Source: Candidatus Nomurabacteria bacterium
GTDB lineage: Bacteria; Patescibacteriota; Minisyncoccia; Phycocordibacterales; Phycocordibacteraceae
NCBI GenBank assembly: GCA_943353835.1
Contig: CALRBA010000008.1
Coordinates: 1-35,104 of the forward strand
DNA: 35,104 bases
Reading direction: 5' to 3'
A model generated the notes under the pieces. It saw only the letters and a program-made list of their open reading frames with translations, ran no database searches and was not told where the DNA came from. The position numbers and the translations under genes are program-made. Positions 23,074 to 31,616 of the stretch are shown here, piece after piece (position 1 is the first letter of the stretch; each line of letters starts with the position of its first letter).

Positions 23074-23481
23074 ATGCTCACCATCTTAGCTTCTGCAAAA
23101 CCAAGTCCGATTCACGGAGTTGGGCTTTTTGCCGATCAATTTATTCCGAAAGGAACAATCACATGGCGATTCGATCCCACTTTCGATATTTTTTTTACAG
23201 AGGACGAAGTTGAAAAATTACCAGAGCCGCAGAAACGCCTTATCAAATTTTTCGCATACTTTTCTGCCGGCCGAAAGGTTTACATTTATTCGATTGATGA
23301 CAGTCGTTTTTTGAACCACTCAACTCATCCGAACAACGACTGTCCTCTCTTGCATGGCGAAACAGAATTATGCAACATATCAAATCGCGACATACAAATT
23401 GGCGAGGAGCTTACTGTTGATTATCGTTCGTTTGATGACATAGACAAAGAGAGCAGATCGGCATATTTACAGAACAGTTGA
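23074..23481 (+). CDS. SET-domain protein (putative lysine methyltransferase)
   Basis: A 135-aa single-domain protein. SET signature elements are in order: GVGLFADQFIPKGTI near the N-terminus, the SAM/substrate motif RFLNHSTHPNNDC (an NHS...N variant), and the C-terminal catalytic ELTVDYRSFD, including the conserved Tyr. SET proteins methylate lysines using S-adenosylmethionine. The bacterial substrate is unknown, and the small size suggests a stand-alone enzyme without pre- or post-SET zinc parts. It is divergent from the ATP-grasp unit across a ~190-bp spacer, so a link to that peptide pathway is possible but unproven. Confidence 0.82.
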   Translation: MLTILASAKPSPIHGVGLFADQFIPKGTITWRFDPTFDIFFTEDEVEKLPEPQKRLIKFFAYFSAGRKVYIYSIDDSRFLNHSTHPNNDCPLLHGETELCNISNRDIQIGEELTVDYRSFDDIDKESRSAYLQNS

Positions 23482-23508
23482 TGTATTATGGATGCAAACA
23501 CCTAAGAC

Positions 23509-25167
23509 ATGGATTACAACCTACTCGCCAATTTACAATATTGCAAGGATATCGTTGATGGCCTAATGAGTTTCATTTTGTATAGTCACATCCCCTCTAT
23601 TGTCATAGCGCTTATCGTGAGCAGTTACGTCTTATATAAAACAAAATCATTGGCAGGGCGTGTCCTCTTTGCATTAGCGGTTACTTTTTCTCTGTGGGTT
23701 GGGCTAAGTCTAAGTATCTGGCTCTGGTATGGACAGGCGAGTCCTCTTATGGCCGCATGGTCTGTGCTCGGTCTGCTCACTGACATTATGTTTATTCTGG
23801 TCTTCTATTTTGTGTATGTACTCGTTTTTGAGAAAAACATGCCTGGTTGGATGTTTATAGGATGGTCAATTCTTTTGGTCCCAGTCCTATTTTTTACCTC
23901 AACTAATTTCAATCTCATCGGATATGACATAAGGGACTGCGTGGCTGTAGAAAATACTATGTTTACGAATTATTACTATGGAATAGGCTTTCTCGTTTTT
24001 CTACTTCTTCCGATCATTGGTTATATAGGGTGGAAACGCGCCACCACTGCGAACAAGGGAGGTATACCCATGGTAATAGCCGGAGCAGAACTGTTCCTCT
24101 TGGCATTTTTCACAACTGGTGTGATCGCAACGTATTTGGTAGACAATAATATCATCTCGGACTTTGGTCTTGAGCAGTACGGTATTATGGCGATGGCGGT
24201 CTTTATGACTTTTTTGGGATATGTAATCGTGAAGTATCAGGAATTTAGGATAAAACTTATTGCCACTCAGGCACTTGTTGTTGCTATTGTCATACTCATA
24301 GCGACAGGGTTCACATTCGCGCAGAATACAATGAGTTATGTGCTGGTTGGCGTCACTCTCGCGCTCGCAGCAATAACGGGTTATCTCCTCATAGGAAGCG
24401 TAAAAAAAGAAATAGATCAGCGTGAACGTATTGAGAAGCTCGCGAAGGAGCTTGAGGTCTCCAATGAACAGCTGTCCGAATTTATGTCGCTCGCGACGCA
24501 CGAGATTCGCAATCCCGCCACGTTTATCAAAGGATTCACGGCGGGAGCGCTTGAAGGCGACTTGGGCGAACTCACTCCGGCGATAAAGGACGGTATGCAA
24601 AAGATTTTTGTGCGAGTAAATGACATCATTCATCTTGGCAACCAGTATTTGGATAAGTCAAAACTGGAGCTGAATCAGCTCAAGTATGAATTCACCACAC
24701 TTGATCTCGGCAAACTTGTAGAAGACTTGGTACGCGAGTCTCAACCGACTGCCACCCAATATGGCATCACTGCTACATCCGCCATCGATAAATCAGCGGA
24801 CTACACTGTGCAGGCCGACAGCGGGAAGATAAAAGAAGTCATCGAAAATCTTATTGATAATGCAATCAAGTATACGCCGAAAGGCTCGGTGACCGTCTCG
24901 GTATTGAAAGGCGATAACACGGTAACTGTGAAGATTGCCGACACTGGCAACGGCATACCGGCCGAGGTCATCCCACAGCTCTTTAAGAAGTTCTCACGAG
25001 CTGATGCACAAAAAGCAAACCTATCGGGCACCGGTCTTGGACTCTATCTCGCCAAGATATTTATCGATGCACACCACGGCAGGATTTGGGTAGAATCTCA
25101 AGGTAAGGACAACGGTTCAACATTCTATGTGGAGTTGCCGGTGAATCAACCAAACACTGGTAGATAA
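23509..25167 (+). CDS. Membrane sensor histidine kinase (orphan)
   Basis: A 552-aa kinase. The N-terminal half (residues about 20-300) has around eight hydrophobic segments and resembles a 7TM-type sensor. A short coiled coil follows (KKEIDQRERIEKLAKELEVSNEQLSEF). The HisKA domain carries the phosphoacceptor His331 in LATHEIRNP. The HATPase domain has the N-box NLIDNAIKYTP, the G1 box DTGNGIP, the F-box LFKKFSR and the G2 box GTGLGLYLAK. It autophosphorylates and passes phosphate to a response regulator. No response-regulator gene is in the window, so the partner must lie elsewhere. It starts 27 nt after the SET gene. The signal sensed cannot be told from the sequence. Confidence 0.9.
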   Translation: MDYNLLANLQYCKDIVDGLMSFILYSHIPSIVIALIVSSYVLYKTKSLAGRVLFALAVTFSLWVGLSLSIWLWYGQASPLMAAWSVLGLLTDIMFILVFYFVYVLVFEKNMPGWMFIGWSILLVPVLFFTSTNFNLIGYDIRDCVAVENTMFTNYYYGIGFLVFLLLPIIGYIGWKRATTANKGGIPMVIAGAELFLLAFFTTGVIATYLVDNNIISDFGLEQYGIMAMAVFMTFLGYVIVKYQEFRIKLIATQALVVAIVILIATGFTFAQNTMSYVLVGVTLALAAITGYLLIGSVKKEIDQRERIEKLAKELEVSNEQLSEFMSLATHEIRNPATFIKGFTAGALEGDLGELTPAIKDGMQKIFVRVNDIIHLGNQYLDKSKLELNQLKYEFTTLDLGKLVEDLVRESQPTATQYGITATSAIDKSADYTVQADSGKIKEVIENLIDNAIKYTPKGSVTVSVLKGDNTVTVKIADTGNGIPAEVIPQLFKKFSRADAQKANLSGTGLGLYLAKIFIDAHHGRIWVESQGKDNGSTFYVELPVNQPNTGR

Positions 25168-25247
25168 ACGTTTCTCAAGGAGCCGTTCTCGCCCGAGCCA
25201 CGCCACCATACCTTGCCTCTACACTGCGCCCGTCCATAGCCTTGGCG

Positions 25248-25275
25248 AAAAAACCATTCAATTGAATGGTTTTTT
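25248..25275. terminator. Bidirectional intrinsic terminator before ftsH
   Basis: Palindrome CCATTCAATTGAATGG is flanked by A6 and T6, nearly identical to the ssrA terminator at 19186-19213 (two compensating changes). It ends the histidine kinase transcript. The T-rich arm also forms part of the ftsH promoter region; a TACAGT box follows at about 25286-25291. Confidence 0.85.
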
Positions 25276-25298
25276 ATTTTTGTGGTACAGTGCCTACC

Positions 25299-27245
25299 AT
25301 GTCTCCTGCACCAATTAAAAAGGTAAAAAATCAGCCAACCAATAAGTCTGGAAAGAAACCACATCCGCAGCGCTGGTGGCAGATGGGTCTCGGCGGTCCG
25401 TCGTTCTTCGGCAATCTCCTGACCACTGTTCTCATATTTTTTCTCCTCATGAGTGCGTACTCAATAATTGAGAGTTTCGTCCAACCAACGAGCAACATAC
25501 CCCTCTCCGTAGTCGCGGCCGACGTTGCAGAAGGGAAAATAAAATCAATTATTGTGAAGGGTGACTCGCTTGATTTGGTCTATACTGACGAGTCTATTAA
25601 GGTCTCGCGCAAGGATTCTTCAGCCGGTTTGCCGGAGACGCTCTCGACCTATGGCGTTACTCCAGCAGAACTCTCCAAAGTCTCCATCACGATACAGGGG
25701 CAGTCGGGATTTGAATTCTGGTTTCTCACCCTCGCGCCGATTCTTATTCCCCTTCTATTTATAGGATTCATCTTTTGGTTCCTGTCGCGACAAGTGAAGG
25801 GCGCAGGGATGCAGGCCTTTACCTTCGGCCAGTCCAAGGCACGCATTATTGACCCCGCAGACTCCTCGCAGAGAGTCACATTTGCGGATGTCGCCGGCGC
25901 GCGCGAGGCAAAGGAAGAACTTCTAGAAATCGTGGACTTTCTCAAGAGTCCAAAAAAATTCTTAGACATCGGTGCGCGCATCCCGAAGGGCATCATCCTC
26001 ATGGGAGCGCCTGGGACAGGGAAAACTCTTCTCGCGAGAGCTGTCGCCGGCGAAGCCGGCGTACCGTTCTTCTCTATATCCGGGAGTGAGTTTGTAGAAA
26101 TGTTTGTCGGTGTCGGCGCTTCTCGCGTGCGCGACTTATTCCAAATGGCTAAGAAAGCTGCGCCCGCGATTATATTCGTTGATGAAATTGACGCTGTTGG
26201 ACGTGTGCGTGGCTCTGGCGTTGGTGGCGGTAACGACGAGCGCGAGCAGACGCTCAATCAGATTCTAGTAGAGATGGACGGCTTTGAACCGACAGAGAAA
26301 GTGGTTGTGATGGCGGCGACGAACCGTCCGGACGTTCTTGACCCTGCACTTCTGCGCCCAGGCCGATTTGACAGGCGCGTAACAATTGACCTACCTGACC
26401 GACGCGACCGCGAAGAGATTCTTGGCATACACGCGAGAAAGAAGCCTCTAGGGCCTGATGTTGCACTCGCCGTTATCGCCGAACGCACTCCAGGTTTCTC
26501 TGGAGCCGAACTCTATTCACTGATGAACGAAGGCGCGATTCTTGCCGCACGCGAGAATCGTACGGAGGTTACGCAATACGATTTAATACGCTCTATTGAA
26601 AAAGTGATGCTCGGTCCGGAAAGAAAATCGCATCTATTATCTAAAAAAGAAAAAGAACTTACCGCATATCACGAGGCTGGCCACGCGCTCGTATCTTCTA
26701 TACTCCCCTATGCCGACCCTGTGCATAAAATTTCAGTAATCAGCAGAGGCAGAGCCGCTGGCTACACGCTCAAACTTCCGTTTGAAGACAAGAGAATGCA
26801 TTCAAAAAAGCAGTTTCTTGATGACATCGCCGCGACTCTTGGCGGGTACGTTGCCGAGGAGATGCTCTTTGACGATGTGACGACGGGACCTTCTAACGAC
26901 CTTATGGTTATCACGGCGCTCGCGCGCGAAATGGTGACTCGCTACGGAATGAGCGAGAAGATGGGTCCGATAGCATTCGGCGAGAGACAACTAGGCAACG
27001 AGCCGTACTCCGAGCATGTAGCGATGCAAATTGACGCAGAAGTCGCCCGCATTATTGACGAGGCGAAGACGCGTGCGAAGCAGGTTATCAGCGAGCACCG
27101 TGGCGCACTTGATGCGATAGCAAAAGAGTTGATTGAAAAAGAAACTGTTGAGCGCGCAGAGTTTGAAAAAATTCTTATCGCGAACGGCATCACGCCAAAG
27201 AAGCGCGAAGAAGAGGGAATAGATATCGTTCCGTTTCAATCTTAG
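25299..27245 (+). CDS. ftsH: ATP-dependent zinc metalloprotease FtsH
   Basis: A 648-aa membrane protease that degrades misfolded or regulatory membrane and cytosolic proteins. It has two membrane segments (about residues 40-58 and 143-168) flanking a periplasmic-type domain. The AAA+ module follows, with Walker A GAPGTGKT (residues 236-243), Walker [13 protein letters not shown], and the SRH region [20 protein letters not shown]. The zinc site HEAGH is at 458-462, with a further ligand in the later VTTGPSNDL segment. The frame is open from 25266, but that part is the terminator; ATG 25299 gives the normal N-terminus. Its stop abuts tRNA-Ile on the other strand without a gap. Confidence 0.96.
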   Translation: MSPAPIKKVKNQPTNKSGKKPHPQRWWQMGLGGPSFFGNLLTTVLIFFLLMSAYSIIESFVQPTSNIPLSVVAADVAEGKIKSIIVKGDSLDLVYTDESIKVSRKDSSAGLPETLSTYGVTPAELSKVSITIQGQSGFEFWFLTLAPILIPLLFIGFIFWFLSRQVKGAGMQAFTFGQSKARIIDPADSSQRVTFADVAGAREAKEELLEIVDFLKSPKKFLDIGARIPKGIILMGAPGTGKTLLARAVAGEAGVPFFSISGSEFVEMFVGVGASRVRDLFQMAKKAAPAIIFVDEIDAVGRVRGSGVGGGNDEREQTLNQILVEMDGFEPTEKVVVMAATNRPDVLDPALLRPGRFDRRVTIDLPDRRDREEILGIHARKKPLGPDVALAVIAERTPGFSGAELYSLMNEGAILAARENRTEVTQYDLIRSIEKVMLGPERKSHLLSKKEKELTAYHEAGHALVSSILPYADPVHKISVISRGRAAGYTLKLPFEDKRMHSKKQFLDDIAATLGGYVAEEMLFDDVTTGPSNDLMVITALAREMVTRYGMSEKMGPIAFGERQLGNEPYSEHVAMQIDAEVARIIDEAKTRAKQVISEHRGALDAIAKELIEKETVERAEFEKILIANGITPKKREEEGIDIVPFQS

Positions 27246-27319
27246 TCCACCCGCTTGGATTCGGACCAAGGACCCTCGAGGTATAAGCTCGATGCTCTAA
27301 CCAGCTGAGCTACGGGTGG
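27246..27319 (-). tRNA. tRNA-Ile (TAT anticodon)
   Basis: On the minus strand, acceptor CCACCCG pairs with CGGGTGG and the discriminator is A. The D-arm is GCTC/GAGC, and the anticodon stem TCGAG/CTCGA encloses loop CTTATAC, giving anticodon TAT (reads AUA). The T-arm CTTGG/CCAAG encloses TCCGAAT. CCA is not encoded. Most bacteria read AUA with a lysidine-modified CAU tRNA, so a genuine UAU tRNA-Ile is uncommon. Confidence 0.92.
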
Positions 27320-27344
27320 GGAACAAATATACTGTAGCGCATGA

Positions 27345-29525
27345 CTACTCCAAATGCATCTCTCGCTCGGCTAGAGAGGCGCGTAGAGCGAGAGCGGGAT
27401 GGTTTTTTAATTCTGGGTCGCTCGCGATGAGGCGCGCCGCCTCGGCGCGCGCGGCTTCAACCAGCTTAATGTTCTTTAATGCTTCCATCGCGATGTCCGA
27501 GACGCCCCACTGTTTCCCCCCGCCGAGCTCGCCCGCACCGCGTAGCGCGAGGTCATATTCGGCGAGTTCAAAGCCGTTTTTCGCCGTCGTGAGAGCCTTC
27601 ATCCGATTTCTTGTCGCCTCGCCAAATGTTTCTGGGAGTGCAAAGCAGTATGACTGATGTGTACTACGCAAGACGCGTCCGCGCAGTTGATGGAGCTGGG
27701 CGAGTCCGAATCGCTCGGCGCCTTCAATCAATATTACAGTTGCATTTGGAACGTTTACGCCAACCTCAACGACGGAGGTCGCGACAAGAATATCTATCTC
27801 ACCATCCTCAAAATTTTTCATAGTTTCTTCTTTCTCTTTTGGTGTCATCTTACTGTGGAGTATTCCAATGGTCGCATTAGAGAATACGGATTTTTTCAAA
27901 CGCTCCGCCTCGGCTTTTACAGACTTCGCTTGGAGCGCGAATTCTTTCTTTGGATCCGGTTCGTCTATTCTTGGGCAAATAACATATGCCTGATGACCGA
28001 GAGCGAGCTCGGCTCGCACGCGTTCGTAGGCACTCTCACGTTTCTCCGGTCCGAGCACCTCTGTAATTACAGATTTTCTACCTACCGGCATTTCATCAAG
28101 CAATGTCAAATCTAAGTCGCCGTAGATAGTGAGAGCGAGGGTTCGCGGGATTGGCGTCGCCGTCATAGAGAGAAGGTGCGGTGCTATTTCACCTTTCGTT
28201 GCAAGCTTTTGTCTGTGCATCGTTCCAAATCTATGTTGCTCGTCTATTATTGCGTAGGCGAAGTATTTGAAAGAGAGCGACTTCTCAATGAGTGCGTGCG
28301 TGCCGATAACAATCGGTATCTCGCCAGAGGCCACCATCTTCTTGAACGCAGCTTTAGAGAGTTTCGCTGACTCTTCATATCGCACGCGGGAAGGGAACTT
28401 CCGACATTCGCTACCGGTAATTAAACCAATAGGTATTGGATGATCTTTGAAATAAGAAATAAATGTAGAAAAATGTTGTTTAGCGAGAATTTCGGTTGGG
28501 CAGAGATATGCGACTTGGAGCGTGCCGGCGATTCTCCCTGCCGGTTTTGACGTTGCGACCAAGTAAGCAGTCGCCGCAGCGACCGCTGTTTTACCGCTCC
28601 CGACATCGCCTTCAAGGAGTCGCAACATTGGATGCATTTTTTCAAAATCCGCGACAATTGCGTTGATAGCCCTCAATTGCGCGGAAGTCGCGGGGAAAGG
28701 AAATGATGCGATAAAATTTGCGAGCGCGTGGCGGTCAACGGATACTGCGAGAGCCTTCTGCTCTACAAGAGTACGACGACGTTTTTGCATTACTACTTGG
28801 AGTGCGAACACTTCCTCAAAGGCGAATCGCTTACGCGCCGCAGTCGCGTCTGACAATTTTTTCGGCGCATGAATGAACACCAACGCAGATGAGAGTGATG
28901 GAAGGTTGTATTTCTCCAGTATTTCTGTCGGTATCGGGTCTTCTCCGCCAAAGGCGTATCCGCCTTCGGCAGAAAAAACTTTCCTCATCGCATGAAGAAA
29001 CCATAGCGATGAGATGCCCTGACTCTCAGGATAAACAGGATATAGCAAGGCCTCGCCTTGCTGAACAGAAGCGCCGACCTTGGTGAAAAGATTTTCATGC
29101 GCGGCGTCCGGCGCGATAGGTGATTTATCTATCGCAGGATTCGCGAGATACATTTTCGCGCCTTCGCCTGCGACCCGCCCGCTCACCTTCACGACCATGC
29201 CGTCATAAAGTGTTTTTGCGATGTATGGCTGACTGAACCACATCATTTTAATTTTCCCCGATGCGTCTTCTAGCCATGCCTCTGCTATCGGTCGACGGCT
29301 CTTCCAGGTCCTCCTGATGTCGGGCTTGCGCACTGTGCCATACAATGTCACATCTGCTCCTGCCGATATTCCTGCAATTGTTCCTGTCTGTCCAGCGGAC
29401 TCATACCGAGCAGGGAAGTGATACAACAAATCGCGTATCGTCCGTATTCCGAGCTTATGCAACGCCCGTTTCTGCTCTGGCTTAAGCCGGATGAAGTGTT
29501 TATCAATAGTATCTTCCAGATTCAC
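27345..29525 (-). CDS. recG: ATP-dependent DNA helicase RecG
   Basis: A 726-aa helicase that remodels stalled forks and branched DNA. The N-terminal wedge/OB domain (about residues 55-160, ITLYGTVRKPDIRRT-like strands) is followed by the helicase core. This has Walker A EGDVGSGKTAVA, motif II DEQHRFG, motif III SMTATPIPRTLAL, and the C-terminal helicase half with HSKM, ATSVVEVGVNVPNAT and QLRGRVLRS. It ends with the RecG-specific GAGELGGGKQWG. It starts at GTG 29525 (frame MNLEDTIDKHF). The -10 box TATACT lies 6 nt upstream and is shared as a palindrome with the divergent malic enzyme gene. Confidence 0.94.
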   Translation of the reverse strand: MNLEDTIDKHFIRLKPEQKRALHKLGIRTIRDLLYHFPARYESAGQTGTIAGISAGADVTLYGTVRKPDIRRTWKSRRPIAEAWLEDASGKIKMMWFSQPYIAKTLYDGMVVKVSGRVAGEGAKMYLANPAIDKSPIAPDAAHENLFTKVGASVQQGEALLYPVYPESQGISSLWFLHAMRKVFSAEGGYAFGGEDPIPTEILEKYNLPSLSSALVFIHAPKKLSDATAARKRFAFEEVFALQVVMQKRRRTLVEQKALAVSVDRHALANFIASFPFPATSAQLRAINAIVADFEKMHPMLRLLEGDVGSGKTAVAAATAYLVATSKPAGRIAGTLQVAYLCPTEILAKQHFSTFISYFKDHPIPIGLITGSECRKFPSRVRYEESAKLSKAAFKKMVASGEIPIVIGTHALIEKSLSFKYFAYAIIDEQHRFGTMHRQKLATKGEIAPHLLSMTATPIPRTLALTIYGDLDLTLLDEMPVGRKSVITEVLGPEKRESAYERVRAELALGHQAYVICPRIDEPDPKKEFALQAKSVKAEAERLKKSVFSNATIGILHSKMTPKEKEETMKNFEDGEIDILVATSVVEVGVNVPNATVILIEGAERFGLAQLHQLRGRVLRSTHQSYCFALPETFGEATRNRMKALTTAKNGFELAEYDLALRGAGELGGGKQWGVSDIAMEALKNIKLVEAARAEAARLIASDPELKNHPALALRASLAEREMHLE

Positions 29526-29531
29526 TTCTAT

Positions 29532-29539
29532 AGTATACT
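29532..29539. promoter_or_regulatory. Shared palindromic -10 box of recG and malic enzyme
   Basis: AGTATACT is its own reverse complement and reads TATACT on both strands. It lies 6 nt before the recG GTG (minus) and 9 nt before the malic-enzyme ATG (plus). The two starts are only 23 bp apart, so both mRNAs would be leaderless, and polymerase could serve only one direction at a time. Confidence 0.55.
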
Positions 29540-29548
29540 CGTCCTACT

Positions 29549-30685
29549 ATGGACACAAAAACAAAGAAGATTATTGATGCATTTAAGAAGCAGGGCGCGC
29601 GTATAGAGACTGCTGCAAGGGTGAAGCTTGCTGGAAAAAAAGATTTCTCACTCTGGTATACGCCTGGCGTTGGCGCTGCTGCTCTGCACCTCGCGAAGCA
29701 TCCGGAGGATGCAAGAAAGATGTCTATAAAGAAGAACAGCGTCGCTATAGTGTCAGACGGCTCCGCCGTTCTAGGACTCGGAAACATCGGTCCCTACGGC
29801 GCTCTGCCGGTTATGGAAGGGAAGGCGCTCATATTTAAAGAGAAAGCAAATATTGATGCGTGGCCTCTCGTATTAAATACTCAAGACCCTGATGAAATAG
29901 TGCGAATAGTGAAGGCAATCGAGCCGAACTTCGGTGGTATTAATTTGGAAGATATTGCAGCACCTAAATGTTTTGAAATAGAAGAAAGACTCATTAAAGA
30001 GCTGGACATACCAGTAATGCACGACGACCAACACGGCACTGCTATTGTAGTTCTTGCAGGACTTATTAATGCGGCGAAGGTGGTGAAAAAAGATTTTAAA
30101 AAGTTAAAGGTAGTTATTAGCGGTGCCGGCGCTGCCGGCACCGCGGTCGCAAAACTGCTCGTTACATCAGGAATTAAAGACATTATTCTTCTTGACCGTC
30201 AGGGTACGATTTATGCCGGTCGCGCAGGTCTGAACTCGCACAAAGCCTCGCTCGCCAAGCTTACGAACCCGCGCAAGATACGTGGCGACCTCACTCTCGC
30301 GATGCGCAAGGCTGATGTCTTTCTAGGTGTCTCTGGAAAGGGTCTGTTGAAGGCTGAACATATCGTCTCAATGGCACCAAGAAGTATTGTATTCGCGATG
30401 GCGAACCCCGACCCAGAGATACTACCGGGCGAAGCTTATAAAGCAGGCGCCTCGGTCGTTGCAACCGGCCGTTCCGATTATCCAAACCAGATTAATAATT
30501 CGCTGGTATTCCCGGGAATCTTCAGAGGCGCATTGGATAAAGGTGTAAAGAAAATTACAACAGAGACCAAGCTTCGTGCCGCTATAGCACTCGCCGCACT
30601 CATCAAGAATCCGACAGCCAGCGAGATTATTCCCGATATGCTAGATACGCGTGTGGTTGAAACAGTAGCTCGGGCAGTACGTTAG
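29549..30685 (+). CDS. NAD(P)-dependent malic enzyme
   Basis: A 378-aa enzyme for oxidative decarboxylation of malate to pyruvate and CO2, of the short bacterial type. The N-terminal malic domain holds LWYTPGVGAAALHLAKHPEDA, SDGSAVLGLGNIGPYGALPVMEGKA, NLEDIAAPKCFEIEERL and HDDQHGTAIVVLAGL. The NAD-binding Rossmann domain has VVISGAGAAGTAVAKLL. The later FAMANPDPEI, RSDYPNQINNSLVFPGIFRGAL block is also conserved. The length is a little under the ~400 aa typical of the short form. Its stop overlaps the convergent DoxX-like gene (TTAG, 30682-30685). It probably supplies pyruvate and reducing power. Confidence 0.94.
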   Translation: MDTKTKKIIDAFKKQGARIETAARVKLAGKKDFSLWYTPGVGAAALHLAKHPEDARKMSIKKNSVAIVSDGSAVLGLGNIGPYGALPVMEGKALIFKEKANIDAWPLVLNTQDPDEIVRIVKAIEPNFGGINLEDIAAPKCFEIEERLIKELDIPVMHDDQHGTAIVVLAGLINAAKVVKKDFKKLKVVISGAGAAGTAVAKLLVTSGIKDIILLDRQGTIYAGRAGLNSHKASLAKLTNPRKIRGDLTLAMRKADVFLGVSGKGLLKAEHIVSMAPRSIVFAMANPDPEILPGEAYKAGASVVATGRSDYPNQINNSLVFPGIFRGALDKGVKKITTETKLRAAIALAALIKNPTASEIIPDMLDTRVVETVARAVR

Positions 30686-31053
30686 ACTAAACGTTCAGTG
30701 GTCCCGACTTTCGGCCAGAGAGCGAGAGCGAGCGTCATCATTGCGAGAGAGATGTCGCGGAAGACGACATCCATTTGGGCGAGATTGAATGATACGATTC
30801 CAATCAGTATCAGTGTTGCGATTGTCGCAGGAATGCGAATCTGCTTTCCAGAGAGTATCCAGAGCGCGAGCATCACTTCAACGGCGCCGAATCCGTTGAG
30901 GAGGATAAGTGAGTCAATAGGGAGAACACGAATAAAACTGGGGAAGTAACTTGTCCAGGAAACAGAGTCTAACATCGCTGCGACTGGCGGATAGAGGAAT
31001 GCGAACGCTGTGCCGACTCTAAGTAACAAATGCGCCCATCGTTCACTCTTCAT
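30682..31053 (-). CDS. DoxX-like small membrane protein
   Basis: A 123-aa protein with four predicted membrane segments (about residues 8-28, 45-67, 74-92 and 98-115), matching the DoxX-like topology: LLLRVGTAFAFLYPPVAAMLD at the start and the LLNGFGAVEVMLALWILSGKQIRIPA block. The function of such proteins is not settled. It starts 11 nt after the stop of the cupredoxin gene on the same strand, so the two probably form one operon of membrane redox-related proteins. It overlaps the malic-enzyme stop by 4 nt. Confidence 0.7.
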   Translation of the reverse strand: MKSERWAHLLLRVGTAFAFLYPPVAAMLDSVSWTSYFPSFIRVLPIDSLILLNGFGAVEVMLALWILSGKQIRIPATIATLILIGIVSFNLAQMDVVFRDISLAMMTLALALWPKVGTTERLV

Positions 31054-31064
31054 ATTGACAGTTC

Positions 31065-31553
31065 CTACGGAGACGCAGTTACCGTGACTGCACCGGATTT
31101 AGACGCATTAATATGGTCGTGGTATTTCCAGTTACCTTCTTTATTGAAGGTGAAGGAAAAAGAATTTCCTGGCGTTACTCCGATGCAGGCATCAAATGTC
31201 GTATTCGTGGTATTCGGACAATGCTGGCTCAAGCTCGTACCGCTATAGACAGTATGCGTCGGGTGCATCGCTGAAGCGACCCACATATCAACCATGCCCT
31301 GATTGATGAATGTGACGGTTGTGCCAGATGGGATTGTAACGCTTTTAGGCAGAAATCCGTCATCATTGTAAATAACCGTTACGTCAGGCGCTACATTTTC
31401 TACAATTGTTTCCGGCGTTGTACTGCCGATTATCGGCATTTGATTTGTTATTACAGGCGCCGGTACATCGGTCATATTTTCCGAGAGAAAGAACCAGCCT
31501 CCGAAAATAACTAGAACGAGAACAACGATAATTGTTATTGGATTTCCATTCAT
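31065..31553 (-). CDS. Membrane-anchored cupredoxin-like protein
   Basis: A 162-aa protein. An N-terminal anchor (ITIIVVLVLVIFGGWFFL, residues 6-23) and a Pro/Thr-rich linker lead into a cupredoxin domain (about residues 58-160): VTVIYNDDGFLPKSVTIPSGTTVTFINQG, then MHPTH, and FNKEGNWKYHDHINASKSGAVTV. Candidate metal ligands are His in MHPTH and in YHDH. The usual Cys ligand between them is replaced (HDH instead of HCx), so a blue type-1 copper site is doubtful. Two cysteines in HCPNTTNTTFDAC may form a disulfide. It probably faces outside the cell. Confidence 0.82.
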   Translation of the reverse strand: MNGNPITIIVVLVLVIFGGWFFLSENMTDVPAPVITNQMPIIGSTTPETIVENVAPDVTVIYNDDGFLPKSVTIPSGTTVTFINQGMVDMWVASAMHPTHTVYSGTSLSQHCPNTTNTTFDACIGVTPGNSFSFTFNKEGNWKYHDHINASKSGAVTVTASP

Positions 31554-31604
31554 ATTGAATAAATTTATTTAATATAATTAGCTTGAATTTTAACACACAT
31601 AGTA

Positions 31605-31610
31605 TATAAT
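31605..31610 (+). promoter_or_regulatory. -10 box of lemA-htpX
   Basis: A perfect TATAAT lies 6 nt before the lemA ATG, again predicting a leaderless transcript. Confidence 0.55.
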
Positions 31611-31616
31611 CCATCT

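Noticed and set aside
25266-25298. Upstream extension of ftsH by 11 codons
   Set aside because: The first codons are the T-rich arm of the terminator at 25248-25275; ATG 25299 is the plausible start.
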